Below are positions 8,998-19,122 of a stretch of 64,000 nucleotides of DNA, in pieces (position 1 is the first letter of the stretch; every line of letters begins with the position of its first letter). This DNA is from Luteibaculum oceani (GTDB lineage: Bacteria > Bacteroidota > Bacteroidia > Flavobacteriales_D > Luteibaculaceae). The stretch covers positions 100,265-164,264 of the forward strand of contig NZ_VORB01000008.1 of the NCBI RefSeq assembly GCF_007995015.1, written 5' to 3'. Made by a program: the position numbers and the translations under genes. The notes beneath the pieces were generated by a model. That model worked only from the letters and a program-made list of their open reading frames with translations. It searched no databases and had not been told where the DNA came from.

Positions 8998-10380
8998 ATG
9001 GCATATCAGGACGAAAACATCGCCGCAATCGCAACACCATCAGGAGCTGGAGCTATTGGAATTATTAGGATTTCTGGCGCTAAGGCCTTTCAAATTCTCA
9101 GCAAATTTTTCTTTCCAGGAACTGGCACCTTAAATGTAGACAGTATCAGAGGATATGAAATGAAATTTGGCCGAATCAAAGACCAAAATGAGCTGATAGA
9201 TGAGGTGGTGGTGGGATTTTTTAAAGCTCCTAAAAGTTTTACTGGTGAAAATGTGGTAGAAATTTCTTGCCATGGCTCCGATTATATCCTGAATAGGGTG
9301 CTTTCCCTTTGCCTAAAACATGGAGCCAGACTTGCAAACGAAGGCGAATTTACCATGCGAGCCTACCTCAACAAAAAAATGGATCTAGCACAAGCAGAAG
9401 CTGTTGCGGATTTAATTTCAGCGGGAAATAAGGCTGCACATGATTTAGCTATTAAACAAATGAAGGGCTCAGTATCTAAGGAAATATCAACCTTAAGGGA
9501 AGAACTACTCCGTTTGGCATCCTTAGTGGAATTGGAACTAGATTTTTCTGAAGAAGATGTGGAATTTGCAGATCGAAGTCAGCTGAGAAATATTTCGGAG
9601 CAAATTGTTGCCAAATGCACCGAGTTACTAAACTCCTTTAGCCTTGGAAATGCCATTAAAAAAGGAATTCCAGTTGCAATAGTTGGAGCGCCTAATGCAG
9701 GTAAATCTACCTTGTTAAATACCCTCTTAAAAGAAAACCGAGCTATAGTCTCGGATATCGAGGGGACCACTCGAGACAGCATAGAGGAAGAAATTAACAT
9801 TGCTGGTGTTGGTTTTAGATTAATAGATACCGCAGGAATAAGGGATACAACTGACAAAATCGAAGAGCTTGGAATTGTAAGAACCTTTGAAAAAGTAGAA
9901 AAAGCCCAAATTATTATTTGGCTGATTGACGGTAAAAACATACCTGACCAAAACACCTTTGAGAGCAGAAAAAAGGAGTTGTACGACAAACTAAAAGACA
10001 ACCAAAAGGTGTTTGTTGCGCTCAACAAATCTGATTTAGAAAACACAAATCTTCCTCCCTACTTAAATCTAGATATCAAAATCTCAGCGAAAACAGGAGA
10101 TGGAATTCAAAATCTGGAAAAGGTATTATCCGATTATGTAAAAGAACTGGGCTTAGATGGAAGCTCAACATTAATCTCTAGTGCTCGTCATGAAGATGCC
10201 CTATCCAAAGCCAAAGAGGCGATGGAAGGATTATTAAATGGAATGGATATGGGAATACCAAGTGATTTATTGGCCCAGGACATGCGTCAAGCTTTGTATT
10301 TCTTGGGAGAAATTACCGGTGAAATAAGCTCAGACGAAATTTTAGGCTCCATTTTTAGCAAGTTCTGTATCGGAAAGTAA
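8998..10380 (+). CDS. mnmE: tRNA modification GTPase MnmE
   Basis: MnmE works with MnmG to make the 5-carboxymethylaminomethyl modification at wobble uridine 34 of tRNAs. The 460-residue protein has the N-terminal tetrahydrofolate-binding dimerisation domain (IAAIATPSGAGAIGIIRISG), a helical domain, and an inserted GTPase domain with P-loop GAPNAGKST (about 230-238), DTAGIRDT as G3 and NKSD as G4. The C-terminus ends FCIGK, carrying the conserved cysteine of the family. The ATG is the first in frame and lies seven bases after a weak GATATTTG -7-like box. Confidence 0.97.
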   Translation: MAYQDENIAAIATPSGAGAIGIIRISGAKAFQILSKFFFPGTGTLNVDSIRGYEMKFGRIKDQNELIDEVVVGFFKAPKSFTGENVVEISCHGSDYILNRVLSLCLKHGARLANEGEFTMRAYLNKKMDLAQAEAVADLISAGNKAAHDLAIKQMKGSVSKEISTLREELLRLASLVELELDFSEEDVEFADRSQLRNISEQIVAKCTELLNSFSLGNAIKKGIPVAIVGAPNAGKSTLLNTLLKENRAIVSDIEGTTRDSIEEEINIAGVGFRLIDTAGIRDTTDKIEELGIVRTFEKVEKAQIIIWLIDGKNIPDQNTFESRKKELYDKLKDNQKVFVALNKSDLENTNLPPYLNLDIKISAKTGDGIQNLEKVLSDYVKELGLDGSSTLISSARHEDALSKAKEAMEGLLNGMDMGIPSDLLAQDMRQALYFLGEITGEISSDEILGSIFSKFCIGK

Positions 10381-10474
10381 CAGCAATAATCTTTCAATGA
10401 GTTTTCAATGAAATAAGTACAAATATTCCATTTCCCTATATTTATAACTCCTTTTACCCTACTACTTTTTAAGA

Positions 10475-11596
10475 ATGAAAGTGATCAAAACAATTATCGC
10501 AGTAATCATTTCCCTTACATACTTGTCTTGTACAACAAGTGATTCCCAATCAATCACGAGAGCGAATATAGAAGACTACATAAATAACCAATCGCGGGTA
10601 GAATATAGAAGCTCTATAGTTTTTGATAAGCTCAAAAAATTAAGTCTGGATTATGAAGGCTTTGCTAAAACGCAATTAAAGGTTTCAAACGCTAACCTTC
10701 CGCTTTCCATCCGTCGGGGAGCCTCGACCTTTGATAGTTTAGTTTCAAATCTATTCTATAAGCTCGATAGTGCTCAAATCACCTACTTACAATTAGAGCA
10801 AGAAATTATATCGCATCAAAATTTTAAAAATCTATCAGATAGCTGTTTTAACGTTAAATTGAAGCTATTTACCATTTGCAATTCGGCAAAAGAAAAAATA
10901 CAAAACCAAATTAAAAACCTGAATCTAAAATTAAATGAAGCCACCAAAATAAAGTTCGAAGAATTAAATTCTAACCTTGTTGGTATTAATGCTTCGCTGG
11001 ATTATAACTTCGAGTGGATAGAAGATTATGATTACTCTAATGGCACGAGTAAAAAAATAAGTAAACAAAGCTTAAATCCATCCTCTATAATTATCAAGAT
11101 ATTCAGGAAAAATAAAACTAAACTAAACCAGAAAACTAAAATATACTACCGAATTGAAACCCCAGACAAACGATATTTGACCTCTGGTAATATAATTTTT
11201 AATACTGGGGAAGACGCCAAGGAAATTAATATACCATTAAACTATCCACAAAAACTGCGAATTCAAAAAACCGATATTAATGATCTAAACCTATCACTTC
11301 AGTTTTTTAAGCAAACTAGAAATGCACAAAATTCTTCATTCAAAGAAATGAAATACGAATTAGATAGTTTGTTAAGGATTATGGAAAATCACCCTTCACA
11401 TATAACCAACTACAAGTGCACTTTTTTGGAAAATCCTCTTTACTATGAAACTGAAATTGAAAAAATTACTTTTCAGAGCGATAGTATCCAAAACGCGTTA
11501 AACGTAATTCCCTTAATAGATTTGTACTATAAAAACGCAGTTAAATTAATTATTCGAGATTTTTCGGCCTACGAAAATCAATATAATAAGCATTAA
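10475..11596 (+). CDS. Hypothetical lipoprotein
   Basis: I do not recognise this 373-residue protein. It begins with a lipoprotein signal (IIAVIISLTYLSC, lipid-bearing Cys19), so it should be membrane-anchored. The rest is mainly charged and helix-prone, with a likely coiled coil around 140-170 (IQNQIKNLNLKLNEATKIKF), followed by a beta-rich part (about 175-270). Base composition is very AT-rich compared with mnmE upstream. The last 47 bases overlap the convergent small gene at 11550. No partner suggests a role. Confidence 0.7.
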   Translation: MKVIKTIIAVIISLTYLSCTTSDSQSITRANIEDYINNQSRVEYRSSIVFDKLKKLSLDYEGFAKTQLKVSNANLPLSIRRGASTFDSLVSNLFYKLDSAQITYLQLEQEIISHQNFKNLSDSCFNVKLKLFTICNSAKEKIQNQIKNLNLKLNEATKIKFEELNSNLVGINASLDYNFEWIEDYDYSNGTSKKISKQSLNPSSIIIKIFRKNKTKLNQKTKIYYRIETPDKRYLTSGNIIFNTGEDAKEINIPLNYPQKLRIQKTDINDLNLSLQFFKQTRNAQNSSFKEMKYELDSLLRIMENHPSHITNYKCTFLENPLYYETEIEKITFQSDSIQNALNVIPLIDLYYKNAVKLIIRDFSAYENQYNKH

Positions 11597-11798
11597 GCCC
11601 ATTTGGTGAAAGAACCCCTACATATTCCCAGCCATCCTGAGCCAAATCATTCATTGTTTTTTCATACAAAGCACTTTCATCTCGGCTAAACATAATAACC
11701 TTATGTTCATACTGGCTAGGCAACAACTCTTTCTTTTCCGAGGCACATGACATAAACAATGCCACACCAATTACGAATATTTTTTTTTGCCTTATCAT
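11550..11798 (-). CDS. Small DUF4177-like lipoprotein
   Basis: This 82-residue protein has a lipoprotein signal (IFVIGVALFMSC). The remainder (YEHKVIMFSRDE, MNDLAQDGWEYVGVL) resembles the short DUF4177 fold, in which 'the gene product ends with a Gly-Trp-Glu turn'. Function is unknown for the family. It runs convergently into the preceding lipoprotein gene and overlaps it by 47 bases at the 3' ends. Confidence 0.65.
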   Translation of the reverse strand: MIRQKKIFVIGVALFMSCASEKKELLPSQYEHKVIMFSRDESALYEKTMNDLAQDGWEYVGVLSPNGLNAYYIDFRRPKNLE

Positions 11799-12014
11799 CC
11801 TTTATTTTTTTTACGTATTTCCACCATCCGGCATGGAGATACACTACAAATTTGAATTATAACACAATAATAAAACACTTTTTGATTAATTTATTTTATA
11901 GGGGGTTTATAATTAACCCATGTATTTCCTCGAAACCAACCAGGTAATACCTTTATCTGAATCCTCTTGATATGGTTAAATTGATCACACCCTATTTTTA
12001 ACCAAATTAATTGA

Positions 12015-12450
12015 GCAAACGAGCAAAATGGATTTGTAGTTCTGTTAAATGCGGAAAAGGAATACTATGCGCAAGAATTTGTAAGCTCTAGTGGAGGTCG
12101 ATTATTAGCTAAAGCTTGCCTAAATAATGGCTATATGGGTTCTAAGGAAGGTGTACGAAGCTTAGAAATTATAGCTCTTGAAGAATACAACGACTGGTTT
12201 ATGGCTAACGATACCATCACAGAAATATTTGAATTTGCCTTTTTAGATGACCACCCATTTCCAAAAAAAAGATGGAATTTTCTTTTCGGAAGAAATGATG
12301 TTGGACATGCTAGAAAACGACTACCCTAACGACATAGCGCTTCGACCAATTGAGAGGTCAACAAACAGCTCGGCTAGATTTAAAATTGTTTTAGAACTAA
12401 GCAATGGGATGGTTTTTGAATCGGAAAGTGGCAGGGTTTTATTTAGGTGA
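12015..12450 (+). pseudogene. Remnant of an unrecognised gene, frameshifted and without a start
   Basis: A reading frame is open from 12015, just after a TGA at 12012-12014, with no plausible start codon near its beginning. It runs to a run of eight A at 12263-12270, where the coding signal moves to another frame and continues to the TGA at 12448-12450. The joined translation reads through ...DDHPFPKK and then DGIFFSEEMMLDMLEND, so one gene was probably split by a single-base change. I do not recognise the product (about 145 residues). It could also be a sequencing error in the A-run, but the missing 5' end argues for decay. Confidence 0.55.
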
Positions 12451-12668
12451 ATCAGTTTTTTACAAGCTGACACAAACAAACTATAAACCTAGTTTTAATC
12501 AACATAAATTCAACTGACTTAGTACGTTCAAGAGCCTTTTTTAACTATAACCTGTTATCGGTGCATTAATTAACTCCATCCCTATATTTATACCGTTCCT
12601 AGATATAACACTCCAAATAGGAATTAAAGCTCATAACTTTCTTGGCAATTATTTAACGCAAAAAGATT

Positions 12669-14909
12669 ATGGAGTTTCCCATTTTAAATTCAACGGAAGA
12701 ACAGTCCATAATCTTTGACTTGTCTCCAGTACCGATGTGGATATATGATATAGACACATTAAATTTTTTAGCAGTAAATTAAGAAGCTATCCAACAATAT
12801 GGGTACAGTAAGGAGGAATTTTTAAGGTTAAATTTAAAAGACATTCGCCCAGAAGAAGAAGTACCAATACTCCTCGGTGCAATTGAAAGAGTGAAATCAA
12901 AGCAAAAAGTGGAGAATGATCACTTTTACCGGCACAAAAAGAAAAATGGAAAAGTTATAAAGGTAAAGTTACGTGGCAGCCTTATTTCATATCTGGGAAG
13001 AAGGGCCGAACTGGTCTGTGTAATGGACATTACAGATAACATTGAATACCAAGAAAAATTACTGGCAAATGAATCAAAATTCAAGTCCTTAATAGAGAAC
13101 ATAAAGGATATGATTGTCATTGTTGATAAAGATGCCAATTACAAATACGTTGCAAGCTCTTCCAATTCAATCTTGGGATACGGTCCAGAACATTATTTAG
13201 GTCGAAGTGCCTACGACTTCATCAACAAAAAAGACTTGAAACTTTTACAGAAGGTTCACAAAAAAATCCTTTCAACGAATCAGGTAAGCTTTGGCCCCTA
13301 CAGATTTCCCGATTCGGATGGAAATTGGAGATGGCTAAAAACAGAATTAACCAACCATTTAAATACTGAAAATATAAATGGCATAATCGCTAACACCCGC
13401 GATGTAACTGAGGAAATTCAGAAAAAGTTCAGAACAGAATTAATTTCTACCCTTACTAAAGCCCTGTCAAGTCCAGGAAGTCTGCAGGAGGCTTTGTCCT
13501 TGGCCTTGACCGAAATTACACAGGCATCTAAATTTGAAGTATCAGAATTTTGGTTGGTTGGAGAATACGGCACCTCTTTAAATTTAGTAGCAAAATATGC
13601 CAACTCAGAGATTGCCATAAATTTTCACAAAGAATCTGAAGGAGAGACTGATTTACAGAAAGGGATTGGTTTACCTGGGAATGTGTGGTTGTTTAACAAG
13701 GTACTTATTTGGGAAAACCTAGGAAAAAAAGTGGAGTTCACCAGGTTTAAGGAAGCCAACAAGTTTGGACTAAATACAGCAATTGGCATCCCAATTTTAT
13801 ACGGAGAGGAGTTTCTCGGTTGTTTTGTGGGAATTACCACGAAAACTGAAAAACGAATGGATTCTCATTTAGATTTCATAAATGAAATTGCTCAAGAAGT
13901 TGGTCCAATTATAAAGCAACGTATTACCGAAGAAGAACACCGAAACTTTTTTAATCTAACTCCAGACCCGCATTGTCTGATAACCTTTAAGGGCTTGATC
14001 AAAAAGTGTAATGACGCCCTTTCAACAAGCACTGGATTCAACTTTGAGGAATTACGAACCCTTTCCTTCTCTGGCTTAATTCATCCCTGCGACATTTCCA
14101 AAGTACAAACCATATTTGAGCAGTTTAAGCGAGATCAAATACCCAAAACCTCCTTCGAAGCCCGAATTAAAACTAAAAGTGGAGCATACAAATGGGTACT
14201 GTGGAGCATTAGTTTATGGAAAGAGTCAAAGCTTTTATTGGTTGTAGGAAAAGACATTTCCGAAAACAAGGAATATGAACTAAAACTAGCCATGCAAAAT
14301 GAAAGGTTTGAAATGGCTATAAAAGCTACCCATGATATCATTTGGGAAATCAACCATAAAACAGGTGAGCTTACCAGAAGTGAGATAAATGAGAGTCAAC
14401 AGCCTTTTTCCTTATTTGAACAATTTTCTGAAAACAACTCATTATTTTCAAAGGTATTGGAAAAGGATAGAAAAAGAGTTTGGGAGTCATTCTTAAAAGC
14501 ATTAAAAGATCCTGACCAACATTTTTGGACAGAGGAATATAACCTTACATCTAAGAAAGGGGAATTATTATATATCATGGATAGGTGTTATATACGAAGG
14601 GATAATGATGGTACCCCTTTAAGAACAATTGGGTCCATGTCTGATATAACCGTGCTAAAAAAACAACTTGAAAGAATTGAACGTCAGAACGAAAAATTAA
14701 AAGAAATCGCATGGTTGCAATCACATGTGATACGGGCCCCTTTGGCAAAAATCCTAGGCTTAATACAATTGCATAAAGAGACAAAAGAAGAGAGCCTTAA
14801 TGAAGGTGAAATTTTCGAACTAATTAGGAGCTCCGCAGCTGAATTGGATAAGGTTATAAGGGAAATTTCGGAAAAGACCAACGAAGTAGAAAAGAGTCTA
14901 AAACATTAA
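12669..14909 (+). pseudogene. Multi-PAS/GAF sensor protein interrupted by a TAA codon
   Basis: From the ATG at 12669 the frame encodes a PAS protein but is stopped by TAA at 12780-12782 (codon 38). It then stays open to 14909. The stop falls inside the first PAS domain: PMWIYDIDTLNFLAVN is followed, after the stop, by EAIQQYGYSKEEF, which is normally one continuous motif. Later domains are further PAS domains (KFKSLIENIKDMIVI; FFNLTPDPHCLI; FEMAIKATHDIIW), a GAF domain (about 13440-13910) and a C-terminal dimerisation-type helix with the H-box-like WLQSHVIRAPLAKILGL. There is no ATPase domain. A GTG at 12891 could restart translation and give a 672-residue product without the first PAS domain. 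Confidence 0.7.
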
Positions 14910-14971
14910 TTTACACGGAAATTCGCCACTCATTCCTTCATTATTATACGTTCCTGGGATCAATTAACTTC

Positions 14972-14998
14972 TTTGTCCCAAACTGGTAATTATCTTTG
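14972..14998 (+). promoter_or_regulatory. Putative promoter of the TonB-dependent barrel gene
   Basis: TTTG (14972-14975) and TATCTTTG (14991-14998) form a Bacteroidota-type pair, with a rather short 15-base spacer. The TTG of the -7 box is in frame with the gene but cannot be its start if this is the promoter. Confidence 0.5.
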
Positions 14999-15013
14999 CC
15001 CCAAAATTCTCTT

Positions 15014-17371
15014 TTGAAGTACCTTACCTTTACCTTTTTACTCCTTTTCACCTCACTCTTTGCTATAGGTCAAGTATATAAGATCTCTGGAAAGGTGTTA
15101 TCCGCATCCGAAAACCATGCCATCCCCTATGCTACCGTTGTAGTTTACAACAATTCAAAGGAGATAATCGGAGGAGGATCCACAAACGAATCTGGCTTTT
15201 TTAAAATTCAAACCGAAGAAGTAGGCAGCTACATTGACTTGAGTTTCATTGGCTTCGAAAAACAACGAATTAACACTGGTTTCGACAATCAATACGAGTT
15301 AAATCTCGGAACTATAAAACTAAAGTCAACAACTCAACAGCTAGGAGAATTTGAGGTTCAAGCTGAAAAATCGACAACCGAATTTAAGCTGGATAAACGC
15401 GTTTTTAATGTTGGCCAGGACATTAGTAGTACTGGGATGAGCGCCATGGAACTACTTAATAATGTACCCTCTGTTCGTGTTAATATAGAAGGACAAATTA
15501 GTTTGCGAGGCAACACGGGTGTCCAAATTCTAATAAATGGAAAACCATCTGTTTTGGCAGATGAAGGTGGAAATGCACTGGGAACCCTAACCTCCGACAT
15601 GATAGAAAAAATAGAGGTTATTACCAATCCCTCTGCAAAATACGATGCTGAGGGAAGTTCGGGTATCATAAATATTGTCCTTAAAAAGGAAGAGAAAAAA
15701 GGCCTTAATGGGTCTATTTCGGTTAATACGGGAATTCCAGATAACCACAGCTTGGGATTAAGTTTAAACAAGAGAACTAATAATTTCAATCTCTTTACAC
15801 AAATGGGCGTGGGGTATCGTTCTCTTCCACGATTTGAGGAAAATATAAATAGAAATATCAGCTCCAATCGAGAGATTTCAAGTGATGGAACTTCTTATCG
15901 CAACGAAACCTTTTACAACCTAACCCTTGGTACCGATTATTATATCAACGACCTAAATGTCATTACCCTTTCTGGAAACTTTGCCTATGAAATAGAAGAT
16001 CAACCATCGGAATATCTATTCACCGATCAAGATCCTGAGAATAATAGTTACGCACAATGGATACGTACTGAAAACACCTCGGCCACCAATCCAAAATACC
16101 AATACGACCTCCAATACAAAAAGGAATTTAAGAACAGCGAAGACCACACCCTCCTTTTCTCAGCACAGGGAAACTTCTTTGGAAAAGATTTGGATTCAGA
16201 GTTCCAGAATAAAACTTTGGTAGGTTCTACCCAGGATGCAAAACAAAAAAGTAATAGCACCTTTTCTCAGGCCGATTACCTCTTTAAACTGGACTACACA
16301 AATCCAATTACCGATCACATAACATTAGAGACTGGCGGACAATACACGCTAAACAATGTTGAAAACGATTTTGAGGTAAGTAACTTTAACGGAAGTGAAT
16401 TTGTAATCGACTCAAACTTTACCAACAATTTCGATTTTAATCAAAGAGTCTTGGGTGTTTATACCACCAGTAGTTTTGAGAAAGGATTGTGGGGGCTAAT
16501 GCTTGGATTACGCATTGAGCACACCCTTTTGGATACCTACTTAGAACAAGGCGACTCCACCAACCATCAGAACTATACAAATCTGTTCCCTTCCATCCAC
16601 AGTTCGTATAAAATATCTGAGCTTTTCTCCATTCAAGCTGGATATAGCAGAAGAATTTATCGACCCCGCCTCTGGGATTTGAATCCGTTTTTGACCATCC
16701 GAAACAATTTCAATATCAGAACTGGAAACCCCCAGTTGTTGCCTGAGTTCTCTGATTCATATGAAATTGGGGGGATATTTATTTTCCCTAAAGTTTCATT
16801 AAATGCTTCGGTTTATCGGTTAAACACTACACAAATTATTGAACGCGTTTCCAGAGTGGAAAATGAAATTGTTTACACTTCACCATACAACATAGGAACA
16901 AAGGAAAGTACGGGCATAGAAATTAACGCTAAGGCGAATATCAGCAACAAAATATCCGTTTCGGGTGATTTTAATTATGGATCTTTTAAACGAAAAGGAA
17001 ACTTTGCAAATCAAGATTTCGATTTTCAAGCAAACCAATGGAACGCGAGAACCATTACCAAAATAAAACTTCCTCAACAACTAGATTTAGAATTCACACT
17101 TAACTACCAGTCGGTAGTAAGAAATTTCCAAGGCCATACCATAGATTATGCCCATTTCGACCTCGGGGCTCGAAAAAAATTCTGGGGAGGTAAAGGTGTT
17201 TTAAACTTTGCAATTCGTGATTTGTTTGCATCTAGAATCAGACAGACCATTGTTAGGCAGGGCGACAACAGGCTATTTAGTTTCAGTCAGCGCGGCACAT
17301 TCTTAACCCTAGGGTTTAGTTACGGTTTTGGCAAAGGCGAAGCAATGACCTATTCGGGTAGAAGAAGATAA
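15014..17371 (+). CDS. TonB-dependent outer-membrane receptor family protein
   Basis: I place the start at the TTG at 15014 because it gives a clean signal peptide (MKYLTFTFLLLFTSLFAIGQ). An earlier in-frame TTG at 14996 lies in the -7 box. The 785-residue protein has an N-terminal carboxypeptidase-regulatory-like domain (YKISGKVLSASENHAIPYAT), a plug domain (ELLNNVPSVRVNIEG, GVQILINGKPSVL) and a large barrel of the OMP_b-brl_3 type that runs to the end. Such proteins import large substrates with energy from TonB. There is no SusD partner, so the substrate cannot be inferred. Confidence 0.88.
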   Translation: MKYLTFTFLLLFTSLFAIGQVYKISGKVLSASENHAIPYATVVVYNNSKEIIGGGSTNESGFFKIQTEEVGSYIDLSFIGFEKQRINTGFDNQYELNLGTIKLKSTTQQLGEFEVQAEKSTTEFKLDKRVFNVGQDISSTGMSAMELLNNVPSVRVNIEGQISLRGNTGVQILINGKPSVLADEGGNALGTLTSDMIEKIEVITNPSAKYDAEGSSGIINIVLKKEEKKGLNGSISVNTGIPDNHSLGLSLNKRTNNFNLFTQMGVGYRSLPRFEENINRNISSNREISSDGTSYRNETFYNLTLGTDYYINDLNVITLSGNFAYEIEDQPSEYLFTDQDPENNSYAQWIRTENTSATNPKYQYDLQYKKEFKNSEDHTLLFSAQGNFFGKDLDSEFQNKTLVGSTQDAKQKSNSTFSQADYLFKLDYTNPITDHITLETGGQYTLNNVENDFEVSNFNGSEFVIDSNFTNNFDFNQRVLGVYTTSSFEKGLWGLMLGLRIEHTLLDTYLEQGDSTNHQNYTNLFPSIHSSYKISELFSIQAGYSRRIYRPRLWDLNPFLTIRNNFNIRTGNPQLLPEFSDSYEIGGIFIFPKVSLNASVYRLNTTQIIERVSRVENEIVYTSPYNIGTKESTGIEINAKANISNKISVSGDFNYGSFKRKGNFANQDFDFQANQWNARTITKIKLPQQLDLEFTLNYQSVVRNFQGHTIDYAHFDLGARKKFWGGKGVLNFAIRDLFASRIRQTIVRQGDNRLFSFSQRGTFLTLGFSYGFGKGEAMTYSGRRR

Positions 17372-17396
17372 AAAGAACAAGCAATTAGGATTTTTA

Positions 17397-17702
17397 ATGA
17401 AAAAACTAGAATTTTCCACTGCACTTTCCAGGCTGCGGCTTTTGGCCCTTTTAGAGGGTATCTCATTTTTACTCTTTGCGGTAACCATTCCATTAAAATA
17501 CGTACAAGAAATTCCTGAACCCAATTACGTGGTTGGAATGATTCATGGGGTGCTATTTATTGGGTACGAATTATTAGTGGTACAAAATTGGTTTTTATTA
17601 AAATGGAAGTTTTCCACTGCCTTGTTGGCGGGTTTGGCGGCAATTGTTCCTTTTGGAACATTTGTAGCCGATAGCAAGATTTTTAAAAAATATTCTCAAT
17701 AA
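17397..17702 (+). CDS. DUF3817 family membrane protein
   Basis: This 101-residue protein has three hydrophobic segments and the family signature RLLALLEGISFLLF with GMIHGVLFIGY in the middle. DUF3817 proteins are small inner-membrane proteins of unknown function. The gene starts 25 bases after the TonB-dependent receptor and may share its transcript. Confidence 0.85.
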   Translation: MKKLEFSTALSRLRLLALLEGISFLLFAVTIPLKYVQEIPEPNYVVGMIHGVLFIGYELLVVQNWFLLKWKFSTALLAGLAAIVPFGTFVADSKIFKKYSQ

Positions 17703-17865
17703 GGGAATTCAAATAAATACAAGTCAACCACTTCCGAGGTAGACATTTATCTGTATTTTCTACAATTGCATTAGTTTTTTACACCTAAACTGAATTTAAA
17801 GTACACCCAACAAGGCGCTGTAAATTCAGTCGTCGATAATTAACAATGTAGCAATAAGAAAAGAT

Positions 17866-17873
17866 TAACTTTG
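17866..17873 (+). promoter_or_regulatory. -7 box upstream of the desaturase gene
   Basis: TAACTTTG is a full match to TAnnTTTG. It lies 66 bases before the ATG at 17940. No convincing upstream TTG element was found. Confidence 0.5.
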
Positions 17874-17939
17874 CACCAGTGGAAACACTATTTCCTATAT
17901 CCCAAATGTTAATAGGAATTATCCGTTAAGGAATTAATT

Positions 17940-19055
17940 ATGAGTATAAATCAATTTACCCGCTACAAGTTCTGTAGCGAATCCAATCAAGAGTTTGCCC
18001 AAACACTTTTAAAAAGGGTAAACAACTATTTCAAACAAAACAACATAGAGCGCTTCGGTGATAGATCCATGATTGTGAAGTCTATTTTCGCATTCGGAAT
18101 TTACTTTGCTCTTTTTGCTGCGATCTTGTTTGGAGATTTTAGCATGCCAGTTTTATTCCTTCTATGGAGTTTACTCGGACTTGGTGCTGCAATTATTGGA
18201 ACAACTGTTTTTCACGATGCGTTACATGGGACTTTTTCTAAGAACAAAACGGTAAATAAGATAATGGAGTTTTCAGCTGCTATCCTAGGGGTTAGCGGTG
18301 AAATGTGGAAAATTCAGCACAACAACCTACATCACAACTACACCAATATCGAAAATATGGATACGGATATCGATACGCATAACGTGTTGAGATTCACTCC
18401 GAACCAAAAAAGACGATGGTTCCACCGTTTTCAATTGTTTTATGCCCCTGTGCTTTACGGTATAATGACACTTGTATGGATTTCTTTTAAAGACTTTGTA
18501 AGCCTAGAAAATTACAAGAAAAGAGGGCTTATTAAAACTAAGCAGAAGTACACCAAAGAAATGTGGAAAAACATTTTTGTTAAGGTGGGGTACTTCGGAA
18601 CTATGGTAGTTCTGCCCATTTTTGTCCTACCACATGCATTTTGGATTACTATCTTAATGTTTATCACAATGCACTTTGTTTGTGGATTCTTTTTGAGTAT
18701 AGTTTTTCAAACGGCTCATGTTATGCCACACACCAAGTTCCTAGAAACTGAGATTCCAGAAGTGGAAGAAAACTGGTTAGTTCACCAGCTAATGACCACC
18801 TCAAACTTTGCTATGAAAAATAAGGTTTTGTATTGGATAATTGGTGGATTAAACTACCAGGTAGAACATCACCTTTTCCCTAACATTTCGCACATTCACT
18901 ATCCTAAACTTTCTAAGATTGTGAAACAGACTACAGCGGAGTTTAATATTCCTTACTACTCCCACAAAACATTTGCTGGAGCTATTTACAGACATTTTCA
19001 ACACCTGTACCAATTAGGTAAAAAACAAGTGGCTATGGTTCCTGTAGGAGCTTAA
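17940..19055 (+). CDS. Membrane fatty acid (acyl-CoA) desaturase
   Basis: This 371-residue integral membrane protein belongs to the di-iron front-end/linoleoyl-type desaturases, which introduce a double bond into an acyl chain using oxygen. The three histidine boxes are HDALHG (about residue 92), HNNLHH (about 127) and QVEHH (about 307). Four or more membrane segments lie between them. The Gln in the third box is typical of delta-6-like enzymes, but regioselectivity cannot be told from sequence. It stands alone with a -7 box upstream. A role in membrane fluidity is inference. Confidence 0.9.
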   Translation: MSINQFTRYKFCSESNQEFAQTLLKRVNNYFKQNNIERFGDRSMIVKSIFAFGIYFALFAAILFGDFSMPVLFLLWSLLGLGAAIIGTTVFHDALHGTFSKNKTVNKIMEFSAAILGVSGEMWKIQHNNLHHNYTNIENMDTDIDTHNVLRFTPNQKRRWFHRFQLFYAPVLYGIMTLVWISFKDFVSLENYKKRGLIKTKQKYTKEMWKNIFVKVGYFGTMVVLPIFVLPHAFWITILMFITMHFVCGFFLSIVFQTAHVMPHTKFLETEIPEVEENWLVHQLMTTSNFAMKNKVLYWIIGGLNYQVEHHLFPNISHIHYPKLSKIVKQTTAEFNIPYYSHKTFAGAIYRHFQHLYQLGKKQVAMVPVGA

Positions 19056-19122
19056 TAACTTTTACCAAACAATATTTAAATGGATTCCAAAATGAATAAT
19101 TTCGGAGTCCATTTTTTGTTTT

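Noticed and set aside
12780..12782. Alternative genetic code explaining the internal TAA
   Set aside because: TAA ends many intact genes in the window, including uvrB and mnmE.
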